From the NCBI RefSeq assembly GCF_000189635.1, contig NW_002476375.1, forward strand, positions 311,479 through 375,478: DNA of 64,000 bases, read 5' to 3'. Every line of letters begins with the position of its first letter. The stretch's first letter is position 1. The position numbers were made by a program, and so were the translations under genes. Source of the DNA: Tetrahymena thermophila SB210 (Eukaryota; Ciliophora; Oligohymenophorea; Hymenostomatida; Tetrahymenidae). The notes beneath the pieces were generated by a model that searched no databases, had not been told where the DNA came from, and saw nothing but the letters and a program-made list of their open reading frames with translations. Of the stretch, positions 13,001-25,858 are shown one piece after another.

Positions 13001-14373
13001 CATAATATCAATACATTGAGAAGTATCAATAACTACCTATTCAAACTAAGAATTTTTGATTTTAAGCACTTTAGTTTTTGTAGGTATTTTTATGTTGTTC
13101 ATCTAGGCAAAAATTGAGTTCTCTATTTAAATTATTTATATTTAATTTTCTTCATTAAATGTCATCAAAGAATTGTGCAGTTAAACATCTTACAATTCAA
13201 TTTGTAATGGTATCTAAAAGGTAAGCTTAATATTTGAATTTATGAATAAGTTTTAACTCAAAGATGACTCTAATTTTAATTCCAAGCAGGTATTTGAGAA
13301 GAATAAATTGTTTTAAAAAGAGGAACTCTTCTCACTAATTTAAATAACCAAATCTTTAGTTTGAGCAAAGATATTCATAACACTGATGTTATGCAAAGAA
13401 ATACTTCTTTTACTTTAATTTTATTTTAGTAGCTTTTCTTAATCGTATACAATATTATGAGTGAAAGTAGAATCTTATAAATTGATCGCCTTGATATCTA
13501 TAAAAGCAACGCCTTTAAAAAGGCTTTCTTTGCCTAGAATGCACATACTTTATATGAATTATAAGGAAATAATAAAAAATAAATAACTTAATTAGAAAAG
13601 AAGTTAAATAATCTAAAATAGAATAAATATAAAAAGAATAATACTTTTTGAAGAAAACACCTAGATTTCTTTTGTGATAAATGATAATCCTTTGATGCTT
13701 AATGTAAAACTAATATTTGCTTGGATCATCTATAAAATCATTCTAAATTTGTTCATAAAATTAGATGTCTTTTTGATTGATAGACTTTACAGTATGATTT
13801 TCTGAGATCAAATTGCTTGTATTTACAATAAAGACTTCTTAGCTTATGTATAAATGAGAACTAAATTGAGATTGCCTGATTGTTGAAGAGCCTTAATAAA
13901 CAGGAGCAGTCAAGTGGTTGTATTCGTAGTTAGCAGATTATATGATAAAAATACCCTGCGTATTTTAGTTATCACTGCATATTTTATCTCCTATTTCTTC
14001 TAAAATAACATAGTGATTTAAAATAGGAGAAGTGTTTCCAATTTGAAGAATTCCATTTTTTCCGAAAACTAATTATTCAAACTTGATGTGAATGTTTGCA
14101 TGATCTAAAATCTTGAGCACTCCATCGATTTTTAGCTCAGTTATAACATGATTCATCCATATTTCTTTTTAAAAAATCTCACAAGACATACCATAAGGTA
14201 CGTGATACATATGGCCATCATAAATACCACAAAGACAATTTACAGATATCAGAACGAGGATGTTTATTAGCTGAACTTTATTTATTTCAATAAAAATATG
14301 GAATAATAAAGATAAATACAAATTGGTTTTATTTAGAAGTATTACATTAATAAATGAGAGATAGTGCCTTCAT
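10052..14373 (-). CDS. Secreted furin-like cysteine-rich repeat protein
   Basis: Three exons: 14346-14373, 13645-14275 and 10052-13547, giving 1384 residues. Intron 1 (14276-14345, 70 nt) is needed to join an ATG to a hydrophobic leader (MKALSLIYQ then FQLINILVLISVNCLC). Intron 2 (13548-13644) restores frame and yields MCILGKES. Residues 1-700 form a Cys-poor N-terminal part with many hydrophobic/beta-like strands. About residues 700-1370 are an unbroken array of CxxC...C repeats of the furin-like/growth-factor-receptor type, for example CDKCPPGHF, CEECDNSC and CSESCLECE, with roughly 15 repeats spaced about 40-50 residues apart. Such proteins are abundant in Tetrahymena surface or secretory families. 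Unlike many relatives there is no obvious transmembrane segment after the array. The reading frame ends in a short oily tail (LIYFFFFFI), so it may be secreted or the true 3' end may be spliced differently. Confidence 0.85.
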
Positions 14374-15476
14374 CAAAGTAAAATTTTATTTATTTTATAT
14401 TATTAAATTATAATTTTGGTAACCGAGAAATAGTCCAATTTATAAACAATTTATATAAATAAATAGAGTTATTAGAACAATTAAAAGACCATACAAATCT
14501 TTTTATTGAAGTTATTCTAGAACTGAAATATTTTTACTTAAAAATAGATAACTTTCAAAAAAGAAACAAACTAAATTAAAAACTATTTTAGAAAAACTGG
14601 TTTGAAGCCTCACTTTTTAGATTTTTTAAGATAGTATTTTAGATATGATCAGATAATATTTTATTTTTTCTAAATAAAATTTAAATAATACTTAGTAGAA
14701 TTACATATTAAAATAAATCTTTATAGAAAAAGTTGAGTCCGTCCTTATTAGATTACAACTATTACCATTTTTCAATATTATTCACAATATTATTTGATGA
14801 TTCTAAAATAAAAAATACTCCAAAAATAGGCATCAATTCATTTAAAAGATATCAAGTTAGATATTTTTAAAATGATATTTTTATAGAAGAAAAAGAAAAT
14901 AGAATAATTTAAACATTAAATAAATTATTTAAAATTTCATTTTTTTACTTTTTTAATTACAAAAATTTTTTATTGATTTTAAACTAAATGATTTTTATAA
15001 TTATTAAATAGCTAAGAATAAGTAGTCTTTTTAACATTTTTAAAAATAATATTTTTCATTAAATTCTATCTATTTTTGGAAGTAAAAAATAAATGCAAAA
15101 CATTTTTTAGATAAAAATACTTCGCTTTAAGTAATAATTAATAGCTATTAAAAAAAAATTGTTAATTAATAGTAATTATTAGTCCAATTTTTAGTCTAAT
15201 AAACTAATGATTATAAACAAGTGCTATTTAGTTTTAATCAAAGTCTCTAATAATAGTTAATTGAGTCTAGTTTAAATCATATCTTTAATAGCTATTTTTG
15301 TTTCATAAATGATGAAATTTTAATTTACTTTTTTTACAGACGAACAATATAGGTAATTAATTTTAGTTCATTTATTTTGTAAAAATTTCATATAATAGCT
15401 ATAAAAAATAATAATTCAATTATAAAAATAAATAAATAAACTTATTTATAGCTTGCTTATAATCTATCTTAAATCT

Positions 15477-15505
15477 TCATTCATTCATTCATTTATTTAT
15501 TTATT
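15477..15505. repeat. (TTCA)n/(TTTA)n simple repeat
   Basis: Tandem TTCA units grading into TTTA units. Confidence 0.85.
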
Positions 15506-16138
15506 GATTTATAGTGCATAGTAGTATAGAATTAAAATTTTTCTAAAATTAGTTTAGTTAAGCAATGTATTTAAATGGATTGCTTTACTTTACTAGAGAT
15601 AGCACCTGAACCCCTCCTCACTCTATTTTAGGATTAATTATTGTTAAATTAAATAAGTTTTATTTTCTTTAGATTAGGTAATAAAATATTGACTAAATAG
15701 GTTAATAGGTAGATAAATTATCTTAAAATTTACAAACATTTTTTAAAAACATTTATTTATTTTTAATAAAGAATTATAAATAAAATTACAATTATTTTAT
15801 TCTCTTCTGGATACTCATGAATTTGAAAATAAATTGAATTTTGAGATAAAAAATATTAAATTATTGAAAAAATCTAATCTGTAGATACTGATTAATAAAT
15901 TATCTTCTCTTAACCTATCTTCCTAAGGCTGAAATAGAAAAAAAAATGATTATTTTTTTTGTAATTTAATCTACCTTACCTTTTAATGAGGAGAAATTGG
16001 TATATCTTATTTAGCTTTATAATATATCCTATTCCACTAATAAGTGTTAATTTGAGAAAATAGTATTTAAATTTTAGAATCAAATTGTAAATTTTTTAAA
16101 TAAATTACCTATGTATATTCTAGCTCTTTAATTAGGGT

Positions 16139-16164
16139 ACAAACAAACAAACAAACAAATAAAT
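16139..16164. repeat. (ACAA)n simple repeat
   Basis: Five tandem ACAA units ending in AATAAAT. Confidence 0.85.
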
Positions 16165-17165
16165 TTTTAAAAATACAAGTGTTTATAATTAAATTCTATT
16201 TTGTTTAAAAAATGGTTACCCTTGATCCTTAATTAATAAGGATTGATTATATTTGCAGATTATAATCAAATGTTGGCATTTATTTATCTAAATAAGGTTC
16301 TTATAGTTTAACTTTATTTTGTGTACAAAAAAAATATTTTGATATTTAATATTTTTATAAAAAATTACATTTTAGTGGATAAATATTTTAAATTAAGGAT
16401 TAAATTAGTAAGAAATAAATATATTTTATTTATAATAATTAATTCATCTATCACTAATAAAAATAATTTCTAAAGATAAAATAAATTCATTTATTCATTC
16501 ATTCATAGATATAAATACTTTTTTTGTAAAAAGTTAAATTATTTTCTAAAAAGACTATAAAATTTAAACAAATACAAATAAAAGTAAATAATTATTTTAA
16601 TATTTAATCAATTTTACTTTTAGTTTAAAAATTTAAAAAGGGCTGAATGAATACTTTACGGTTATTATTAATTTAATATAAGCAAATAGACTTGTAGCAA
16701 AATTAGATCTTCAGGATAATAAATTATAACTTTCAAGTTGTTTAGCCTTTTCAATAAATTAAAGCTACGAAACAAATAAAAATAATGTGTTCAAGCATTT
16801 AATTATGAGTTTAAAAATTTTTTAAATCAGAATTAAAATATTTTTAATTTTAGATTTTTATTTTTTAGTAGGATCTATCTAAATAATAAAAAGTAGCTAG
16901 TAGTTAATTATTAATAAATTAATGAGAATGTATGCAAATCTATTTATTTATTATTTTATTTGATTAAGGCTTATTGAAAAGAATATTGATTATTAGAATA
17001 AAGATACACTCAAAAAACACATGGGTGTAAAAATCAATATAGTGAGAGATAAATAGATAGATAGTTAATTAATTAATAAATTAAAATAAATAATATCTGC
17101 ATTTATTATATCTTAGGTAAATAAAGCATTCTAAATCATTAAAACTATAAAGGAAGTTTAGTAGA

Positions 17166-20100
17166 ATGTCAGATAAAGCTTAGAAATACATTAAAGCAGC
17201 ATCAGAGCTTTTAAAAAAATAAGATTACTAAAATGCTCTACTAGAATTAGATGTTGGAAAAACATTTGCAAGTATGATTGGCTTTTAATTAGGGTTTTTG
17301 TTTTGTCAATCTAATTAATCAATTTGTATAATTAAAAAAATTATTAGGTAATAACCATATGATATATTTATTGATGAGTTCTTGCTATCTTAAGCTTAAC
17401 TAAATTGATAAAATGTACGATATAATTTAGGAAGGTTTAAGTATCTGTTAGGAAAAAGACAAACATGTGTTTTTAGCCGCACTTAATAAATATTATGAAA
17501 AAAAAGGGATGATTAGAGAAAATGTAGACGTTTTAAGTTAACTTTGCAAATAGCAATTGAAGTAATAAATATATTCTTTTAATTTTTAAATGCAAATCTA
17601 GTATTTAAATTATGCTACTTAATTAACTAAATATATTATTAATTCATTAAAAGGGGTGATTTATAAAAATTAGATTAACTTGTTTCTGATTTCGCCAAAA
17701 ATTAACTTTAATGGATGTCTGATTCATAGTTTATAGAATAAATAAACAGCAGGGAATCGATGAATGAAGAGAGAAACAGAGTCTACTCGGTAGCTATAGA
17801 TAGCATAGCAACTAAAAAGCTTTCTCCACAAACTCTGGAACTTCTCTTCTTCTTATTTTCAAATATTCTTATCAAAGCAGGTGAACAAGAAAAGGAAATA
17901 AAAGAAGTAAATAAATAAATAAAATAAAATAAATAAATAAATACCAATATTGCAAATTTTTAAAATGTTATTCAAAAAAATAAATGAAAATATTTTATTT
18001 TAAGAAAAAGAAAAGATATCAAATAAAATACTTTTATTAATTTGTTTATTTTCCAAAAAATATCCAATTGTGTCTATTTTATTGGCTTTTACATAAATAA
18101 GTGACTAATAAATAAATATACTAACTAATTAATTTTCAAAAGAATTATTATTATTTGATTAAAGAGCCAAAAATAATTCTTATAATAAATAAAATTAATA
18201 GGTTGTTTCATAGTTCAAATAGATAGTCAATTAATATCCTACTGATCTAAACGGTACAATCTTAGAAGAGTCTATATTTTAACTAGTTAATTGGTTGCTG
18301 AAAAACAATTATGTACAAGAAAAGAATATAATTATTTATGAAATTATTGCTCACTTTAAAAATTCTACACTTGCATTATTCTACTAGCTCAAGTTCTTTT
18401 CTACAAACCAAGGCTATGTTAAGAAATATATGCCTAGATTTTTGCAATAAGTTTATGAAACTATAGTTTATCTTTACTATCCTGAGCAAACTCTCCGTAA
18501 ACAAATCTAAAAATTTGAATTTTATAAATAATAATTTTAATTTATTTTTAAAAGCTGATTTTGATGAAGTGAATTCCTAATACAAAGTGTATTTAGGAGA
18601 GAAAGCCCCTAAAGAAGAGGAATCTCTAATAAATTTAGTGTTTTAGTTGTACGATAATTCATAAAAAAAACTCATTTGTGAGGAATTTAGAATCAGAGCA
18701 GAAATTTTCTTATTATATTCTTCCAAGTTTATAAACTAAACATATTTTAAGGCCAGCACTTTGTAGAATTTGAATATTTTTGAAAAAAGATTGGATTTCT
18801 TTGTTGAAATTTATACAAAATTACAAGAAAATGCAGATGCTAACACTGAAATAGATGACACTATATTTTGCAACCCTCTCTTTGAAGCATACATCCTAGC
18901 CAACTATAAAGCCATGAAATCAGCTGGCAGAAAGAGTTTATTATTTTAATTCAAAAAAACTATTGATAGATTAGAGCAACAACAAGAAAATGTTTCGTAA
19001 ATATTTAAATAACTTATTTATTCATTTAAATTTAAATCACTTTGCCTATTTTTGTTATTTTTTTAATATCTCTAAAATATTTATTTAAACATATTTAAAT
19101 ATTTTTTATTTTTAAAAAAAAAAAATTCTTTAATTATTTAATAGATATTTGAAAGAGATTTACAATAGATGGGGTCTAAAGATTATTGATGATTAAGATG
19201 AACTAGTTATGATTAAAAATAATTTGAAATACTTAATTTAAGTCAAAAAAGACGATATATTAAATCTGAAAGTTTACTATGAATATTGCATTAAGCTTAA
19301 CAAATTATATAGAATTTATGACGGTAGTATAAATTTACAGCAAATAATTGAGCAAATTATTAAGTAAGAACCTGATAATGTCTACTTTAAAGCAGAAAAA
19401 TGGTGGGTTGACTTCTCTAATTCGACAAATAAAAAAGAATATTATGTCTAAAACATTTCAAGTCTTTAAAGTAAATATAAATTAATACATAAATTAATCA
19501 TGATTTTGATAAAAATATTTTTGTAAATATAGACTTGAAGGAATCAGCTGTTTTGTAAAACCAAAAAGACGTAGCATCTAATCTCCAAAAGAGAATTTCT
19601 ATATTGAATTATTTATTTACTAGTTAAAGTGATGAGGAAACAGTAAAATAACTTGAGGAAGCTCAAAAGCTTGATTCTAATGATTATCAAAACTATGTAG
19701 TTTTAGGTGTTGTGTATTATTTTAATGGAAATATTAAAGAAGCCCTAATTTAATTCCAAAATGCCTTCTTGTATCGCTAATATGACCTCTTTTTAAATAA
19801 GATGCTCTTCTTTTGTCTGCACAAACTAGGACAAAAGCAAGAAGCTATCGATTTCCTATTTCGTATCTACCCTGCCTTTAAACAAATATTCTGGATTAAC
19901 AGAATACTTGGTGTTTACTTTTCTGTAAAATTAATTATAAAAACAATAAATAAATGATTATTAAAACATAATTTATTTGAATTTAATAGAATATAGGTGA
20001 TTATAAGAGAGCAACATCATACTGTCAAAAAGCACTTGAATTGTATACATTTGATAAAGAAAGAAACTATCGTTTACATTATGAAAAGTTATCAGCTTTA

Positions 20101-23100
20101 GCCCCAGAAAAAAATGTTGATATCCCTCATATGATTGATTACAATGAATTAATTTATTTCGATGATTACATAATTTTTAATGACAAAATTTATGCAAAAG
20201 AAGCTGTAAATTTATCAAACAATTTAATCATAGATCCTTAACACAGACTCCACATCAAGCTTTGTATTTCTCTTGCCTAAGCGTATTTACTTTGCAATTT
20301 CTTTTTACTAAATAGTTTTTACTTAAAACATTTAGAATTTTATAAAATTTATTTATATTATAATAGAGATAAAATGCAAGGTAAGACATGCTCATCACTT
20401 TCAGCTATTGAGGAGGCAGAAAAAGTGTATCTTTTAGCAAGTAACACTTCAGAGCATAAATAAAAAGAAGAAATTAATGTTGATGAAGATGATAAATCTT
20501 TGAAGAGTGAGCTATCTAAAGAAGTCTATCATACATTAAGTGTGTTCTCAAGCGTATTTTTGGTTAGCAAGCATGGTGATTAAATAATAAAAGAATATAA
20601 CTTGAATGACTCTGTAAGAAATTTTGTTGATGCCCTTACCATTAACTTCGAATTTGCATAAATTACTTCCTATCTTCAAGACAATCACAAAACATATTAA
20701 AGAATAAGAGTTTTCTTAGTAATTTGCTATAAAGTGCTTGAAAAAATATATGGTTAAGAACAATTCAAAGATCTAGAAAAGACAATTTTTAGTATTTATG
20801 AATAAATGACTGGTTTTATTCTTGAAATGAGCTTGAATTTTGTTTAATTCCACTGGAAAAAATACACACTGTCATCTGCTTAATATTTGATAGAAAAAGT
20901 TTTATAAATTAAAGCTCCTACCAGAAGAAGCATTCTTGTAAATGTTGCTTTCAGTGAATTTTATACACTTTCTGGCTTTATCAACAAAAACTAAGATTTA
21001 ATAAAGAATTCTATTGTTTATTTGAAAGAAATATTATAGAGTCTATCTATTGACTTTGAATCTGACATCATAAACAATATAAATGCATAAAAAATAAATA
21101 GTCTTTAAGCCAATCAAAGTTCACTATTTAAATACACTCTTAAGAATATTTGCTTAAGCTACTTTTATTTATATAAAATTAATAACGAGAATAGCGAAGC
21201 ATATTAAATTTCTCTGAAATTATGCACAGCTGGTATTCTTATTTTCAATCTCGATATAGACTTCTATAACTATTATGGTAATTTATTTATTTTAAATTCA
21301 AATTATTCTTTTTTTACTTAGATATATTAAATAAATTTCACAATTTCAATAAATCTTTTAATTAATTTATTTCAATTATTTATATAATTATAAATACTAA
21401 TGAATAATAAATATATTTATTAACATTTTAAGTTGTTAACTTTTTTTTTTTACTATTTTAGAAATTTATTAATAAATTATTAAAAAATATTTTCAATAAA
21501 TATTTGTATTAAATAAACATAAAATTAATTGAAATTTAATAAAGGTCTTATTGAAGCAAATGAAGAAATTAAAATAGGTGCATTTATAAAATCTAACAGA
21601 ATTCAAAAGGTATGAATAATGAATAAAAAATGCTTATTTTTGATTTTATTTTTAAATTTGTTTAATATAGAACTCCTTGGCTTTAGACAGCTTGGCCTTC
21701 ATTTACTTAAAGAAGGGAAGGTACGAGGAAGCTGCTAATATGCTCTTAAAATCAATTGAAGTTAATACTAATAATCCAACTGCTTACATAGGTTTGTTTA
21801 TTATCTAATACAATATGGCTTTAGCTTTTAACACAATCGTTTAAACTGGTAATGATGATTCAACCCATTAATATGCTATGCTTCAAAAGCAAATGATAGA
21901 AAAATGCAGCTCTTATTTACATTTTGTAAAGTAAATAGAAATCAGTGTAATTAACTAATTAATAATTATAACTTTTAATTGATTGATTTGGATAAAAGGA
22001 TTTTAATAAAGAAAATATTTTAATTTGATAAATAATAGGCTAGCTCAGTCTTGTTTGATGGTTTACTAGAATTTTTAAATTATCATAATGAAAGATCTCA
22101 TATTTCTTATCAGTTTTCAACTGATTTGTTTGATAGAGCACCATATTTAGTTCATACTTAACTCGGATAGCTTTACAGTATCATGATCTTAAAGCAGTCA
22201 TCTACAAGAGAAAAGAAATTAGAAATATTTAACTAAATTAGTGATACTATCCCCACCTAAAATTTAAGCAAACTATTTATTAGTAAATCAGCAGAGTTAA
22301 ATGATGGCTTCATGTAACTAGTTCAAAATAGAATCTTATAAGAAATGGACAGCATAAAACTTTCCACAAATAAATGTGATCAGTTAGATTCACAGCAATT
22401 CGTTATTGTTTGCAGAGAATTCGATTATCTTGTTAAAAACTTAAAGTTATACCTCTCTCTTGCTCTATACACTCAATAATATGAAAAGGGATTAGATTTC
22501 TTCTATAAATAAGCTAAAAATATTTAATAAATTCAAAATATCTCCACCTTACTACAAATGCAGTCTCATTATTTTGATTTAACACCAATTTATATTTAAA
22601 TGACAGAGATCGAATACCATTTGGTGCAAAACGTAATTAATACTTACATTTATTAACTTGCTATTATTTTTAATTGATTCATTAAATATTCCAATAATAA
22701 AATTTTATCTAATGTTAAAAACCCAAAAACTATTAAGCTGAAATTTAAAACAATGACTAAAATTATCATTTTTAAGATTCTATTTCCAATTAAAATCTGA
22801 AATAGAATTTAAAAAATTCACAAAAAACAAAAAATAAAATGTAAATAAACTAAATAAAGTTTAAACTTAAAGCATTTATTTGAAAATAAACTAAAAAGAT
22901 TTATGATTAGATTGATTAAATATTGGTTTTTTGATTTTTTAAAAATATAATATATATTACTCTAGTTATTTTAATGTATTTACAAATTTAATTAAATTTA
23001 ATAGAGTAAACCTGAAGAAATAGATTTAGTCATTAAGAGATTGGCAAACTTGAAAAATGTTAAGAATAGTAAAAAGAACATTCAGGAGTGGCCCTACTCA

Positions 23101-24830
23101 GAGAATTTTACAAATAAAATAGAATAAGTCTCTGAATACAAACACTTGCAAGGTATCCATAGCTACAAGAGAAAGGACTATCAGAAATCTAAAAAGCAAT
23201 TTTATCAAGCTTTGCTTATGGATCCTTCTGTAAAGGAATACAGAAGTTCTTATATTGAATATCTAATTACTTAACAGAGATTCCCAATGCTTAATCCATA
23301 TAATAATAGCAACATTTAAGAGCAAAGCTTAATAATTTAATTAAATAATCCCAACTTCAGTCTTAAAAAAAAAATTTCTCATATTACAAAGGCTGCAATT
23401 TACCTTGATAAACCTTATCTCTATTATTTATTAGTACATTTCTAGTTCGAAGAATCATCTAATTACACACCTTCTCGCTTAATAGTAAAAATATAAAAAA
23501 ATACAAACACTTTTTAATGTTTTTAATTAAAATTAGAAATTATTATTGCTGTTGAAAACTAAAGTATTAAATGAAAAATATGATCCTGAAGGAGTTTGCA
23601 AGAAGAAAGGCATAAAATTATTTATGGAAATTTACATAGCTTTGGAAAAAATGAATTCAAACGATACCGAAATAAAAGCATAGCAAGAATAATTCAAATA
23701 ATTTGTTTAAGAAGTATGTGAAGCTAATTCTAGATTCTAAGAATACATAGAAATTCTGAACGTATTCTATAAAGATTTAAGTTCTAACGAGTTTGTTTAT
23801 GATTTATAAGCAATACTTGAAAAAGACAGAGTTTCTGCTTACATTTTAGCCTTCGTAATATTTATTTTATAGTTTTAAAATATCCATTTATTAATTTATA
23901 ACAATTAATTATATAGAATATCATAAGAAGACTCATTAAAGAATAAAAAACTAATGGTATGATATAATTGCTAAGTGCATTAAGCCAGTGCATCTTCACT
24001 TCTGTTTAAGAAGGATTAATTTCTTAAGAAGTCTAAAAGAGCAACAAAGGAAAAATCTTAATGAATATGTTATAACACATTGATGGTTACCAATATATCA
24101 TGGCATTACAAGAAGATTACCGCGAAGATACTCTGTACGAGAAAGAAGACATCCAAGAAATGATTCATAATGCTGCATCTTATGTAAATATTTATTTATT
24201 TATACATTCAAATCATTAGCAATATTTATTTCAAAAACTCCTACAAAAAAGTGTTATGAAAATTACCCTGCATCTATTAGCATGAAGTTCTTGTATATGT
24301 AACATTTATACAGATAAGAAAACATGGAAGACTTAAATAAATTGTTATCTTTCATGAATTCTACTCAATTTACATCTAAAGACGACGATTTAATTACAAT
24401 ATTCTTCTACACTTTATATTACTACTATAAGAGTTGCAAAGTAATATTATTATTTAAATATTTTATTTCATAAATTTATTATTTATATTATAAAATTATT
24501 CACTTGTTTGTGTTGAAAAGTAACATTTTTAACCATTTATTTTATTTTTTAAGTATCCATTAAACAAAATTACAAATAATTAATTAGGACTCTCAAGAAG
24601 AAAACATTTATAGATTTGTAGAATACGTGACATTGATTTAAGATTAATACAAATAAGTATTATCTTCAGATTTAAATACCTTGCTTCATTTCCTTTAAGG
24701 TGTCATTTATCTTAAAATTTACGAAAGAAGACCTGATTTAGATAAGAAGACAATTATTAAAGAGTTCAAACAAGCAATTTTATACAGTCCATAATTTGCA
24801 CAGACTATTCTTAATTTTATACAATAGTGA
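17166..24830 (+). CDS. Large TPR protein, Ski3/TTC37-like
   Basis: I model 17 exons, 1880 residues: 17166-17271, 17348-17561, 17654-17906, 18202-18496, 18555-18996, 19145-19470, 19533-19924, 19990-20282, 20367-21277, 21545-21609, 21671-21925, 22039-22632, 23005-23484, 23537-23854, 23917-24183, 24252-24440, 24588-24830. All 16 introns are GT...AG and keep phase. The protein is almost entirely helical with TPR-type motifs, e.g. ALLELDVGKTFASNN at the N-terminus, VLGVVYYFNGNIKEALIQF mid-protein and LAFIYLKKGRYEEAANMLL later. The N-terminal MSDKAQKYIKAASELLKKQD and the LAALNKYYEKKG block recall Ski3/TTC37, the TPR scaffold of the Ski complex that feeds mRNA to the cytoplasmic exosome. The length is near that family's (1400-1600) plus insertions. 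It ends FIQQ then TGA. The TPR assignment is firm and the Ski3 orthology is an inference. The 84-nt intron at 20283-20366 is a stopless multiple of three and could be retained. Confidence 0.82.
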
Positions 24831-25078
24831 AAGAAATCATTTAAATTGTTTAATATGAGATACTTTTGTGTTTATTTATAAACAGCCTTACCATTTTAAC
24901 TAAATCTAAATTTATAACTGTTCGTTCTGTTTAAAATATAAATTTTTATTATATTTTGTTGTTTCTGACCAAATCTTTTATATAGAAAAATATTAAATTA
25001 TCAAATTATTTCTGTGACTCTGCAATAATTATCAATCAAAAAATATTTATCAAAATTTTGTTAATTCAGAAATTAGAT

Positions 25079-25858
25079 ATGCTTCAAAATATTCAAGGTG
25101 GAACTGATTGTAGAGTCCTCCTTTGCGGACCACATTGTTCTGGCAAATCTTCAATAATGGATACTCTCTAAAATAATTTTAATTATAATGAGAAAGAATA
25201 TTTTGAAAGTGCTGGAATTTTAGGATGTATTGTAAATGTATAGCTCCAAAATTTGGGTTTATTCTAATTTAAGATTACTGAAATTTCAGGAATATATTTC
25301 CAAGGAGATTAGATGAAGTTTTTGACTAAGGCAGCTAACAGGTTCGAATAGAATTAGTATATTATCTTTACCTACAACAGATAAAAAAGAGAGCAGTTCG
25401 ATAAGGTAAAAAAAGCCTTATCGATTTTGAGCTAAATATTTAATGACAAGTTTATTTACATTTTAGGTACATTTAGTGATGTAGATTAATCTTTATTACA
25501 AATAACTGACTTAGAAGGAAAGAAATTAGCTGCTAAGTACAACGCTTAATACTTATCATATTCCTCTAAGTAAAAACCTATTATAAAATCTGTTTTTTAT
25601 TCGATTGGATCCTGCTAAGAATTCATAAATAGACATCCAAACAACATCTAAGAACTAAAAAATTACATTAATTTAATATCTTAAATGAAAAGATAAAAAG
25701 AATCAGCTGTATATCAATACAAAACACTTTAAAATATATATGATCAAAAAATTCGCAAGGAAATAATTTATGAAACATTGCGCTTAATTTCTCCAATTAG
25801 CTCATAAATTTAGAAAATACTTGAAAATTAGCAAGTCTACTAATTTATATTTGTTTGA
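25079..25858 (+). CDS. Atypical small GTPase-like P-loop protein
   Basis: A single exon of 259 residues with a TGA stop. The start is the ATG 19 codons before the P-loop; an upstream exon cannot be excluded because TTAG lies just before it. The G1/Walker A motif is GPHCSGKSS (residues 17-25), embedded in a hydrophobic beta strand (RVLLC) as in Ras-superfamily proteins. The expected DxxG switch II is replaced by EISG, and there is no clear NKxD; LGTFSDVD sits roughly where it should be. The second half is Lys/Gln-rich and helical. It therefore looks like a divergent Rab/Arf/SR-beta-type fold with altered nucleotide specificity or lost hydrolysis. It follows the TPR gene by 248 bases on the same strand. 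I cannot assign a subfamily. Confidence 0.75.

Larger units (their letters stand above)
14374..17165. other. AT-rich intergenic DNA between divergent genes
   Basis: 2.8 kb holding the divergent promoters of the Cys-rich gene (minus) and the TPR gene (plus). There is no coding frame with gene-like composition. Simple repeats lie at 15477-15505 and 16139-16164, with further TCAT/TTTA runs near 16490 and GATA runs near 17050. Around 15150-15300 the motif taatagttaattgagtctag appears amid related AT-rich words. I see no clear promoter elements. Confidence 0.6.
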
